64,000 nt of DNA from Cyclobacteriaceae bacterium (GTDB lineage Bacteria; Bacteroidota; Bacteroidia; Cytophagales; Cyclobacteriaceae): assembly GCA_016787565.1 (NCBI GenBank), contig JAEUUG010000015.1, forward strand, positions 186,001-250,000, given 5' to 3'. The notes beneath the pieces are model-generated. The model ran no database searches. It had not been told where the DNA came from and saw only the letters and a program-made list of their open reading frames with translations. Positions 32,138 to 39,785 of this stretch are shown here, piece after piece; the stretch's first letter is position 1, and every line of letters begins with the position of its first letter. A program made the position numbers and the translations under genes.

Positions 32138-33472
32138 TTAAAGCGATGAGGATGCCGGAACTACCTGAGTTGCAGGCTTTACCTCAGCCGGCTTTTCTTC
32201 TTCCTTCTTTCGCTTACCGTTCATCTCGGGCAACAAGCGAATGTCATCATCTTCAATTCCTTTCGGAACGGATAAAAACACACGATCATTCTCCTTTAGC
32301 CCGGCTGTAATCACGACATCACTGGCGTTGGAAAGACCAACAATAATTTCCTGCTTAATCGTGTTCATACCATCTTTCTTAATCACATAAGTAATCGTAT
32401 CAGCCTGGCTGTGTAACGATTCCAGCGGAACAAAGAGAACATTGTCAAGCATGGATGCAACGATCCGGTTGCTGGTGGTCATGGAAGGACGTAGTGTTGG
32501 ATCTGTTCCATTAATTTCAACCAACACCTCAAACACTTTGGAATCTGAGTTAGGTCGTTGCTCACCCACGTTAGCTACCTGCGTAACCGATCCGGAAAGT
32601 TTTTTATCTGGATAAGCATCCAGCCCGATCTCAACTGCTTGTCCGGCTTTTACTTTTCGTACATCCACTTCATTGACATACGTCTTTGACATCATCTTGG
32701 TAAGATCAGGAAGCGTGGCTACGGTTGGATCCCACATTTCAATTTGCGATCCTGCCTTAATGGGTTTGCCATCCCAGCCCTTCTCGTATATGACCATGCC
32801 GTCTTCAGGAGCGAGAACATTGAAGGACTCCAATACTTTTGTCATGGCGGTAAATTCGTTCTGCACTTTTCTCAACTCCGCTGACACTTCCCGCATTTTC
32901 TCAACACTCTGCTGCTTTTTAATTTTATAGTTTTCTAACGCCTGTTCGTGCGCCCGCCTGGCCTTATCCATATTAATTTCATTTTGCTTGATGGTTGCGG
33001 GCGGTTCGAACTTGGATTGATCGAGGATAATCTGTTTTTCTTCCAGCGCATATTCCAGGTTGATTAACTCATCGCGCGATTGGCGCATCTGCAAGGTGGT
33101 GTCCAGTTGTGTTTGGATAAATTTTGAATTTGCTTTTTCTAGCTCGATCTGCTTATCATTAAATCTACCCTGAAATTCGGATCGATTGAGTGTGGCCACC
33201 CAATCTCCCTTCTTTACAACGGTTCCTTCAGCAATAATATCCTGAATGGTAACTGTCCATATCCGGAATTCACGAAGTTGGGATGGTCCTTGAATTTTTA
33301 CTGAATTTTTGGCCTCAAGCTCGCCTGTAGTTTCAATTTCCACTTTAAAAGGCCCCCGCTTCACATTGGCCAGAATATCGGAAATGTCACCGGTCTTACT
33401 GCCTCTGACAATAAAGTAACCGGCAACGAGGAGTACAATTACACCGGAAACAATGAGGAGGTTCTTTTTCAT
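32138..33472 (-). CDS. HlyD/MacA-type periplasmic adaptor
   Basis: A 444-residue membrane-fusion protein: one N-terminal anchor helix (about 5-22), a lipoyl-like part (VVKKGDWVATL), a long coiled-coil hairpin with many Q/E/K (about 80-210), the second lipoyl half (NVLAPEDGMVIYEKGWDGKPIKAG), and beta-barrel and membrane-proximal domains. A Lys/Pro/Glu-rich tail (KKEEEKPAEVKPA) closes it. It would link the permease to the TolC duct. It is the first gene of the export operon. No ATP-binding cassette gene is next to it. Its promoter must lie in the 167-base gap upstream, which also holds the terminator of the sigma operon. Confidence 0.88.
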   Translation of the reverse strand: MKKNLLIVSGVIVLLVAGYFIVRGSKTGDISDILANVKRGPFKVEIETTGELEAKNSVKIQGPSQLREFRIWTVTIQDIIAEGTVVKKGDWVATLNRSEFQGRFNDKQIELEKANSKFIQTQLDTTLQMRQSRDELINLEYALEEKQIILDQSKFEPPATIKQNEINMDKARRAHEQALENYKIKKQQSVEKMREVSAELRKVQNEFTAMTKVLESFNVLAPEDGMVIYEKGWDGKPIKAGSQIEMWDPTVATLPDLTKMMSKTYVNEVDVRKVKAGQAVEIGLDAYPDKKLSGSVTQVANVGEQRPNSDSKVFEVLVEINGTDPTLRPSMTTSNRIVASMLDNVLFVPLESLHSQADTITYVIKKDGMNTIKQEIIVGLSNASDVVITAGLKENDRVFLSVPKGIEDDDIRLLPEMNGKRKKEEEKPAEVKPATQVVPASSSL

Positions 33473-33563
33473 AGGTTGGGAATATTATGCTATACATTAC
33501 TAAAAACGGGTACAAAGGTTACACAAGATAACACCATCTATATAATCCCTTACCCTCAGGTAT

Positions 33564-33612
33564 AAAAAAATGCTGATGATTTGATCAAGATTGCCTCTCA
33601 CCATCACCAGCA
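33564..33612 (-). terminator. Terminator candidate after the sigma-factor operon
   Basis: On the minus strand TGCTGGTGAT and ATCATCAGCA pair as a ten-base stem with one G-U wobble, around a 22-base loop, and the 3' arm is followed by seven Ts. It lies 28 bases after the stop of the 400-residue secreted protein and before the export operon. The long loop lowers confidence. Confidence 0.55.
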
Positions 33613-33639
33613 CCTCATTCTAACGCATAAACTATCGGT

Positions 33640-34842
33640 TTATTGGATAGCGCCTTTTTTCAGCGAAAATTTATTTAAGGCCGCATTCTTTTCCATTTTA
33701 CCTGATCCAAAGTCTTTCAGCACGGAACCCTTAACCGAAACTTCTAAGGTTGCAGGAATTCCACAATCCTTACACTTGGTTAGGGTAACGTTGAATACTA
33801 CCACTTCATTGTCGGCTAAACTTTTTAGTGTACGACCGTATTCGAGTATGTTTTCCTTTAGTTCCTGCTCAAACTTTGGATAAATCTCTTTCACCTTTTT
33901 ATCGCGGGTTTGTTGATCAACATCGTTTAGCCCAAGTGTTGGCATGGCATAGCGCGCATAGTCGATTCGTGTTCCGCTATATACCTGCATGTAATAGATA
34001 ACACCAAAATCTTTCAGTCGCTCGTAGTAGATATTATCCTCTGTAAAGAATGTTTTCGACAAATCAGAACGGTAAAGTCGGTTGAAGATGCTGGACAATA
34101 GTTCCATATCAGGCTCCACCGTATCCACTGCTTCGGTATTGATTATTTTAACCTTGGCTAGCGCCTGATCACGTGTCAGCTTGCCTTGTTTAAATAAGGT
34201 GATATCTGTCTTTGTTCCTTCAATGGAAAGGTGCGTTCGTTTGGGCGCGTTGAAATACCGACCCACCCACATTCTGGGTTGCTCACCCTGATTGGTGATT
34301 ACGATTTTTTCAGTGGGCTGAAGTTGCGTAATGAAATCGCCATAGTCAACAATAAAACTTTTGGCCGCTTCAATAACCTTGAGGTTATAGCCATCGCGTA
34401 CGCTGTCCATATCAAGGCGTTTTTTCTCTTTGGATTTCTCCTTCAACTTGTATGCGGCATCCTCGCGTTCTTCTACAACGGCTGCTTCACGGTCGCGCTG
34501 ACCACCAACGCTGTAGGTAACTCCACTTTGTGCGCCACGTTCACCCCAGATAACCACATCATTCGTGGTTGTTCCACTGATCGAAAAGGCAATAGGCGTT
34601 GTAAAATCTGCCGGCAAGCGGAAGGTAACACCATAGCCAGGCTGATAACTACCTTTTATCTCAAGCGGAAAGAACATTCGTTGTTGCTCAAATTGTTGCT
34701 TGATTAATGTTCCCAAAACATTCTCCGCTACAACAATGTCGCGCTCCATGCGCTGATCATCAATCTTCTGCGCGATTACTTCTGCCTTCAGTATAAACAG
34801 TGCCAGCACTACCCCCACCATAACGTTCACAATCTTTTTCAT
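33640..34842 (-). CDS. Large secreted protein of the ECF sigma/anti-sigma operon, unknown function
   Basis: A 400-residue exported protein (signal peptide with VMVGVVLALFILKAEVIAQ). I do not recognise a family. The first third is beta-rich and includes GYGVTFRLPADFTTPIAFSISG. A highly charged helical stretch follows (about 117-145, DREAAVVEEREDAAYKLKEK), and the rest is mixed alpha/beta. A CxxC pair occurs as KCKDCG near residue 367, just before VSVKGSVLKDFGSGKMEKN. It is the last gene of an operon led by an ECF sigma factor and its anti-sigma, 20 bases after the latter. It may be the sensed or secreted effector of that system, which is inference from position only. Confidence 0.78.
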   Translation of the reverse strand: MKKIVNVMVGVVLALFILKAEVIAQKIDDQRMERDIVVAENVLGTLIKQQFEQQRMFFPLEIKGSYQPGYGVTFRLPADFTTPIAFSISGTTTNDVVIWGERGAQSGVTYSVGGQRDREAAVVEEREDAAYKLKEKSKEKKRLDMDSVRDGYNLKVIEAAKSFIVDYGDFITQLQPTEKIVITNQGEQPRMWVGRYFNAPKRTHLSIEGTKTDITLFKQGKLTRDQALAKVKIINTEAVDTVEPDMELLSSIFNRLYRSDLSKTFFTEDNIYYERLKDFGVIYYMQVYSGTRIDYARYAMPTLGLNDVDQQTRDKKVKEIYPKFEQELKENILEYGRTLKSLADNEVVVFNVTLTKCKDCGIPATLEVSVKGSVLKDFGSGKMEKNAALNKFSLKKGAIQ

Positions 34843-34862
34843 ATTCGTCTTGTTTTTTGTTC

Positions 34863-35729
34863 TTAATATTTTGTTCCCCTGGTGTTATCATTTGTCGATG
34901 GATTATTCACGGTGGTAATAATGCTCGACAATATCTGTTCTGTTTCCTGTTTAAACAGATCCGTATTTTTTTCTATGCTATTCAGTTTCATCGTCACGAG
35001 TTGCAAGTCATCGTTTCGTTGCTGTTGCAGATACTTGGCAAAATCAACCAATAAATTCTCGATGTATTTTTTCTGATCCGTTGACGTGAGTTGAAAATAA
35101 TCTTTTACCAATTGCAGATTCTCGGATTGCATACCGCTGACATACTGCCGGATTTGGTCCTGCGATGCCGTGGAAGCCTCTCGTACCAGTTGATTGACAG
35201 CGCCCGCATTCAGGGCCAGGTTGCTCTTGATTGATGCATCTAATTTTCGTTGTGTATCATCCCAATTAGCCTGAATCACTGCATTGTTCTGATGCAGGGA
35301 GGAGTTAATCATTTCCTGTACTTGCTCGGGGGTAAGTGATGCCATAGACTGATTTGCCGGACCAGCTTCAATTATCCGGGGTTCGCCAAAACTTATTTTC
35401 CACTCGTTTCCGGAAAGACTCACGCGTGCATCTGTCAGATTTCCCACCACCATCAACAACAGTAGGGATGCTGCTATACTGATGATCATTTTCATGTAGG
35501 GTGCGTTCCACAAAATGCGTTGCATGGCATCACCCAACACAATGGGAGGTGCAATAACCTCCTTATCCTTTACAGCACCCATCATGGAACGAAGATGTTG
35601 AAAGCTTTCAAACTCTTTCCGAGCCTCAGCATGGTTAAGTAGGTACTGTTCGACCTTCTCCCGCTCATCGTTGTCAAGCTCATCGTAGAGATAAGCCATC
35701 CAATCTTTTTCGTCCGGTTTATAGCTCAT
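34863..35729 (-). CDS. Transmembrane anti-sigma factor with long periplasmic region
   Basis: A 288-residue protein. The N-terminus (about 1-60) has the anti-sigma pattern DWMAYLYDELDNDEREKVEQYLLNHAEARKEFE without the usual His-Cys zinc ligands. One membrane helix follows (about 82-103, MIISIAASLLLLMVVGNLT). The C-terminal 180 residues are helical, glutamine- and asparagine-rich, and likely form a coiled coil in the periplasm (VREASTASQDQIRQYVSGMQ and LQLVTMKLNSIEKNTDLFKQ). It would hold the sigma factor inactive until an envelope signal releases it. Its start overlaps the sigma gene by 11 bases, which supports a partnership. Confidence 0.8.
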   Translation of the reverse strand: MSYKPDEKDWMAYLYDELDNDEREKVEQYLLNHAEARKEFESFQHLRSMMGAVKDKEVIAPPIVLGDAMQRILWNAPYMKMIISIAASLLLLMVVGNLTDARVSLSGNEWKISFGEPRIIEAGPANQSMASLTPEQVQEMINSSLHQNNAVIQANWDDTQRKLDASIKSNLALNAGAVNQLVREASTASQDQIRQYVSGMQSENLQLVKDYFQLTSTDQKKYIENLLVDFAKYLQQQRNDDLQLVTMKLNSIEKNTDLFKQETEQILSSIITTVNNPSTNDNTRGTKY

Positions 35730-36348
35730 AGTTGATCGTTTCTTTATTAATATTCTTACGCTCTAAAATTTTCCGAAGGCCATCAAGCCCGTAGTACATT
35801 CTCGATTTCACCGTATTTTCGGAGATGTTGAGCACCTCAGCAATTTCCCTGAATTTTAGTCCTTCATATTCTTTCATGATGACTACCTCACGCTGTTCTG
35901 CATTCAACTCCAGCAAAGCCTCGTGCAACATGTCAGAAAGCTCTGCCTGCTGCAACTGCCGTTCGGGATTATCATATCGCTGTGATGAAGATTCCCATTT
36001 TGGAGATTCCTCTGCTTCATGATTCCATACCACTTCAAACGACAAGGAGCGGCTTACCTTTTTCTTTCTGGCCTCCTCGCGGCAATAGTTCACGGCTATT
36101 GTATACAGCCACGATTTAAACCGTGCAGCATCCTGCAAGCCCCCCACATTTTTGCACATGGAAATGAACGTTTTTTGTGATGCCTCCATGGCCAGGTCAT
36201 GATCCAAAAAAAACTTGAAAGCGTAATTGTAAATACGCTTATACCACAATTGCACAAGCTTACCCTGCGCATGTTGGTCCCCCTGCATGGCCCGCGAAAT
36301 AAGGGTATCAGCATGCATCATCGCGATGTCAAGTAAAGTTTCGGCCAT
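35719..36348 (-). CDS. ECF-type RNA polymerase sigma factor
   Basis: A 209-residue sigma-70 family protein. Region 2 appears as ALQ-like helices with NYAFKFFLDHDLAMEASQKTF and FKSWLYTIAVNYCREEARKKK. A charged linker (about 108-130) follows, then region 4 with ALLELNAEQREVVIMKEYEG and LKFREIAEVLNISENTVKSRM, the helix-turn-helix that reads the -35 box. The linker between regions 2 and 4 is longer than in many ECF factors. It heads an operon with an anti-sigma factor and a secreted protein. Autoregulation is likely by family habit, but I could not identify its target promoter. Confidence 0.92.
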   Translation of the reverse strand: MAETLLDIAMMHADTLISRAMQGDQHAQGKLVQLWYKRIYNYAFKFFLDHDLAMEASQKTFISMCKNVGGLQDAARFKSWLYTIAVNYCREEARKKKVSRSLSFEVVWNHEAEESPKWESSSQRYDNPERQLQQAELSDMLHEALLELNAEQREVVIMKEYEGLKFREIAEVLNISENTVKSRMYYGLDGLRKILERKNINKETINYEL

Positions 36349-36499
36349 GAAGTCAATTTATCGGGATTTAGGCTTGTTGCCGTTTCTGTTATAAAGATGG
36401 GAGTAAACACAAAATAGTTTTAACGCGCAAGGCTTTTTTTCGGGGGAAAGAAACTGGTGTAATCGCTCCCCGTGGAATCCTGTTGACTGTGACTTTCTT

Positions 36500-36507
36500 T
36501 ATCTTTG
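36500..36507 (+). promoter_or_regulatory. TAnnTTTG box of the methyltransferase gene
   Basis: TATCTTTG lies seven bases before the ATG (36515). With transcription starting roughly at the ATG, the mRNA would have almost no leader. The same arrangement is seen at tilS, the OstA-like gene and bamD. Confidence 0.5.
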
Positions 36508-36514
36508 TGCGTCC

Positions 36515-37285
36515 ATGAAAAGAATTATTGCCCTGATCATCCGTTTTGTGCCCCGGAAGTACCTGCAACGCGTAAGCGGTCTGGGCTTGAGAATTTTAGG
36601 CTTGCTGTATTCCGGCACAGCCGTGGAGTGCCCTATCTGCGAAAAGCAGTATAGAAAATTTCTCCCCTATGGCCGGATCAACCCAAGGCCCAATGCCCTT
36701 TGTCCGAATTGCCTTTCACTGGAGCGGCATCGCCTGGTGTGGCTTTATTTGAAAGAGAAGACAACCTTCTTTGATCAGCAACTTCATGTTTTACACATTG
36801 CACCGGAAGCCTGCTTCATAAACCGTTTTGAAAAACTACACGGTGAGCAGTATATAACTGCCGATATTGAGTCTCCGCTGGCAAAAGTAAAGATGGACGT
36901 CCATCACATCCCTTTTCAGGAGAATAGTTTTGATGTGGTGTTGTGCAATCACGTGCTGGAACATGTGCGCGATGACATCAAGTCGCTATCTGAAATTAAC
37001 CGGGTTCTGAAATCCGGAGGTTTCGCTATTCTTCAGGTTCCCTTTTTCAACCCCGTATCGGAAACAACCTTCGAAGATAACACCATCACCCATCCGCGTG
37101 AGCGTGAAAAAATCTTCGGACAAGACGATCATGTGCGAAAATACGGTAAGGATTACCCGAGGCGAATTGAGCAAAGTGGCTTGCGTGCCCTGGAGGATGA
37201 ATATGTAAACACCCTGACAGAGCAGGTCCGAATAAAACACGGGCTTGTGAAGGGTGAAATTATTTTCAAAGGCATTAAAGCATAA
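36515..37285 (+). CDS. Class I SAM-dependent methyltransferase with N-terminal zinc ribbon
   Basis: A 256-residue protein. A basic/hydrophobic N-terminus (IIALIIRFVPRKYLQRVSG) precedes a zinc-knuckle pair, CPIC near residue 42 and CPNC near residue 67, then LERHRLVWLYL. The Rossmann fold begins near residue 90 (LHVLHIAPEACFINRF). Motif II is ITADIESP near 113, and NHVLEHVRDDI with motif-IV-like LCNHVLEHV near 150 fits Methyltransf_11. The substrate is unknown; it could be a glycan or small molecule, since relatives occur beside surface-polysaccharide genes. It stands alone, divergent from the sigma operon, and ends in a strong bidirectional terminator shared with mdh. Confidence 0.82.
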   Translation: MKRIIALIIRFVPRKYLQRVSGLGLRILGLLYSGTAVECPICEKQYRKFLPYGRINPRPNALCPNCLSLERHRLVWLYLKEKTTFFDQQLHVLHIAPEACFINRFEKLHGEQYITADIESPLAKVKMDVHHIPFQENSFDVVLCNHVLEHVRDDIKSLSEINRVLKSGGFAILQVPFFNPVSETTFEDNTITHPREREKIFGQDDHVRKYGKDYPRRIEQSGLRALEDEYVNTLTEQVRIKHGLVKGEIIFKGIKA

Positions 37286-37321
37286 AAAAATGCCCGGCTC
37301 ATCGCCCGGCATTTTTCTTTT
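37284..37321. terminator. Bidirectional terminator between the methyltransferase and mdh
   Basis: AAAAATGCC pairs with GGCATTTTT, and after one C-C mismatch GG pairs with CC, around a short loop. The stem is flanked by an A-run on the left and a T-run on the right, so it can stop transcription from both convergent genes. Confidence 0.85.
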
Positions 37322-37340
37322 TAGCAGTATTTACAATACT

Positions 37341-38270
37341 TTATCCAAGCTTGTCGAGTACATCCATAACTTCGCGCACTGCCTTACGACTGGCTTCCAT
37401 CAGTGCCTTCTCTTCAGCATTAAGGTCCAGTTCAATTACCTTCTCCACACCATTTTTTCCAAGTACCACGGGCACACCCAGATAACAATCTTTAATACCA
37501 TACTCGCCATCCAGTTTGATACACACCGGGAATACCCTGCGCTGATCTTTGACGATGGCTTCAACCATTTGTGCTGCCGCTGAGCCCGGGGCATACCATG
37601 CCGAGGTTCCCATCAATTTTACCAACTCGCCACCGCCAACTTTGGTGCGTTCCAAAATCGCGTTGAGCTTATCACGGTCAATCAATTCCGTTACGGGGAT
37701 ACCGGCTACAGTTGTATAACGTGGTAGTGGCACCATGGTATCACCATGACCACCCAATAGCATGGCCTGAATATCTTTCGGTGAGATGTTCAGCGCTTCG
37801 GCCAGAAATGCTCGGTAGCGTGCTGTGTCAAGAATACCCGCCATACCCATGATTTTGGTGCGGGGCAATTTGGAGGTGATGTGTGCCTGGTAGGTCATAA
37901 CATCCAGGGGATTCGAAACCACAATGATGATAGCATCCGGTGAATGCTTGATAATATTCTCCGTTACCGACTTCACGATACCCGCATTGGTACCGATAAG
38001 GTCATCGCGGCTCATTCCTGGTTTACGGGGTAAGCCCGATGTAATCACCACCACATCTGAATTGGCAGTTTTTGCATAATCGTTCGTGACACCGATCGTA
38101 CGACTGTCGTACTGATCGATGGGGGCCTTTTGCCAAATGTCGAGTGACTTACCTTCAGCGAGCCCTTCTTTAATATCGACTAATATAATCTCATTGGCTA
38201 CCTCACGATAAGCCAACACATCCGCACAGGTTGCGCCAACATTGCCAGCGCCAACTACAGTTATTTTCAT
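37341..38270 (-). CDS. mdh: Malate dehydrogenase
   Basis: A 309-residue NAD-dependent dehydrogenase of the LDH-like MDH group. The Rossmann motif is GAGNVGATCADVLA at residues 7-20, and Asp32 in ILVDIKEGLAEG indicates NAD preference. The active site loop is SGLPRKPGMSRDDLIG with Arg for substrate carboxylate, and the catalytic His lies in LLGGHGDTMVPLPR. It interconverts malate and oxaloacetate in the TCA cycle. It is monocistronic: its upstream gap (38271-38420) separates it from tilS, and a bidirectional terminator follows it. In that gap I see a small GTTTT-C-AAAAC dyad but no convincing promoter boxes. Confidence 0.95.
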   Translation of the reverse strand: MKITVVGAGNVGATCADVLAYREVANEIILVDIKEGLAEGKSLDIWQKAPIDQYDSRTIGVTNDYAKTANSDVVVITSGLPRKPGMSRDDLIGTNAGIVKSVTENIIKHSPDAIIIVVSNPLDVMTYQAHITSKLPRTKIMGMAGILDTARYRAFLAEALNISPKDIQAMLLGGHGDTMVPLPRYTTVAGIPVTELIDRDKLNAILERTKVGGGELVKLMGTSAWYAPGSAAAQMVEAIVKDQRRVFPVCIKLDGEYGIKDCYLGVPVVLGKNGVEKVIELDLNAEEKALMEASRKAVREVMDVLDKLG

Positions 38271-38420
38271 ATTGCTTTATGATTTAAGTTTTGAAAACTC
38301 AGAAGAAAGAAGATTGCACGCATCGGCTTGATATTCTGCACGCTTTGGTTTAGGAATGAAGTTACATCCGTTAAAACTGACCGCCAATTTAGACAGCGAT
38401 TCACGAAAGAAAAAAGACTT

Positions 38421-39746
38421 TTACACAAAAAATGGTATAACCAATAGCCTTAAAATATGATTTGTATCAGGCGTGACCTTGAATCGGTCGTCTAACCGAT
38501 AACCAACAACCCAGATAATTTCTCCTCCTGATTCCAACACGGTGACGCTACTTTTATCCGGTAGCGATACTTTCCGATCAATTAAAAAATCGCTGATTTT
38601 CTTCTTCTGTTGCATACCCAACGGATAGAAAAAATCACCTTCTTTCCAGAGACGCCAGGTTAATGGAAATTGAACTTTATCCCTGTCCACAAAGGCAATT
38701 GAAGCATCTGTACCAAACGTTGCAGCCGCGGCTTCTGATATTCCCATCGTCCATTCGCCAAGTGTTGCTTCCTGTTGCGTTGCTTCAATAACAACATCCA
38801 TCCAAGCCTCCCTCAACGTAGTTAAAATAAGCGTTTCGCGATCGATAACCAATTCATGGCTTACACTCAAAAAACGCTTTCCCGGATTCCCACCAATGGC
38901 CGTTATGATATCATCGCATTGATCACCATTAAAGCCATAGATTTTAATGAGCTCCCACAATACCTGTGACGGATAGGACACATGCAAAGCAAATGATTTC
39001 CGTATAGTTATCCGGTTGTATTGATAGACCACAAACTGATCTTTGATGCGTTGCAGCTCCACATCGGCCATCGCAAGCGATGACTTCAATCGGTTAATCG
39101 TTTTCAAAAAACCTGCCTCGAGTTTCGGATTCAATTCCGCTAACAACGGCACAACATGATGACGAATGAAATTGCGTTGGTAATCATCGCTATCGTTACT
39201 GGAATCCTCACGCCAGCCAATGCCTTGCTCCTTTGCATACTGTTGCAATTCATTCCGGCTGAAAACCAGAAGAGGGCGGATAATATTTCCGTTACGCTCG
39301 GGGATGCCGCACATTCCGCGCAAGCCTGTGCCACGCGTAAGATTCAATACTAAAGTTTCTAAGGAATCGTTCACGTGATGAGCTGTAGCCAGCAGATTGT
39401 ATTGTTCCTGCTCACCTAATTCTTTGAACCAGTCATAACGCAGTTCGCGGGCCGCCTGTTGTATCGATAACCCCTTTTGCGCTGCATAGTCGGCCGTTAA
39501 AAATCGCTTCGAATAAAAGGGTACCTTCAACAGATCACATACCTGCCGTATAAAGACCTCATCCGAATCGGATTCCGATCCGCGTAACTGAAAATTGCAA
39601 TGCGCTACCGCGATTGTAAAGCCAGCGTTATGAAACAACTTCAACATCACCATCGAATCCAGGCCGCCACTCACGGCCAGCATTATTCTATCAGAAGGCT
39701 CAACGAGCTTCGTTTTACGAACATGGTTCAGAAATTGCTGGTTCAT
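38421..39746 (-). CDS. tilS: tRNA(Ile)-lysidine synthetase
   Basis: The product is 441 residues from the ATG at 39746; an in-frame TTG at 39755 would add three. The PP-loop ATP-binding motif is MLAVSGGLDSMVMLKLF near residue 25. VAHCNFQLRGSESDSDE is near residue 52, and a core KEL-like ATAHHVNDSLETLVLNLTRGTGLRG follows near residue 130. The C-terminal substrate-recognition domain ends near the stop. It modifies cytidine-34 of tRNA-Ile2 to lysidine so that it reads AUA, and it is essential. A TATCTTTG box six bases before the ATG suggests a nearly leaderless transcript, divergent from the OstA-like gene. Confidence 0.93.
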   Translation of the reverse strand: MNQQFLNHVRKTKLVEPSDRIMLAVSGGLDSMVMLKLFHNAGFTIAVAHCNFQLRGSESDSDEVFIRQVCDLLKVPFYSKRFLTADYAAQKGLSIQQAARELRYDWFKELGEQEQYNLLATAHHVNDSLETLVLNLTRGTGLRGMCGIPERNGNIIRPLLVFSRNELQQYAKEQGIGWREDSSNDSDDYQRNFIRHHVVPLLAELNPKLEAGFLKTINRLKSSLAMADVELQRIKDQFVVYQYNRITIRKSFALHVSYPSQVLWELIKIYGFNGDQCDDIITAIGGNPGKRFLSVSHELVIDRETLILTTLREAWMDVVIEATQQEATLGEWTMGISEAAAATFGTDASIAFVDRDKVQFPLTWRLWKEGDFFYPLGMQQKKKISDFLIDRKVSLPDKSSVTVLESGGEIIWVVGYRLDDRFKVTPDTNHILRLLVIPFFV

Positions 39747-39752
39747 CCGGAT

Positions 39753-39760
39753 CAAAGATA
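39753..39760 (-). promoter_or_regulatory. TAnnTTTG box of tilS
   Basis: TATCTTTG on the minus strand, six bases before the tilS ATG at 39746. It supports that ATG over the TTG at 39755, which would overlap the box. No TTTG -33 box is evident at standard spacing. Confidence 0.5.
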
Positions 39761-39770
39761 AGTTTTTACC

Positions 39771-39778
39771 TAATTTTG
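39771..39778 (+). promoter_or_regulatory. TAnnTTTG box of the OstA-like gene
   Basis: TAATTTTG on the plus strand, seven bases before the ATG at 39786. It faces away from the tilS box ten bases to its left, so two divergent short-leader promoters share about 40 bases. Confidence 0.5.
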
Positions 39779-39785
39779 AACCTTG

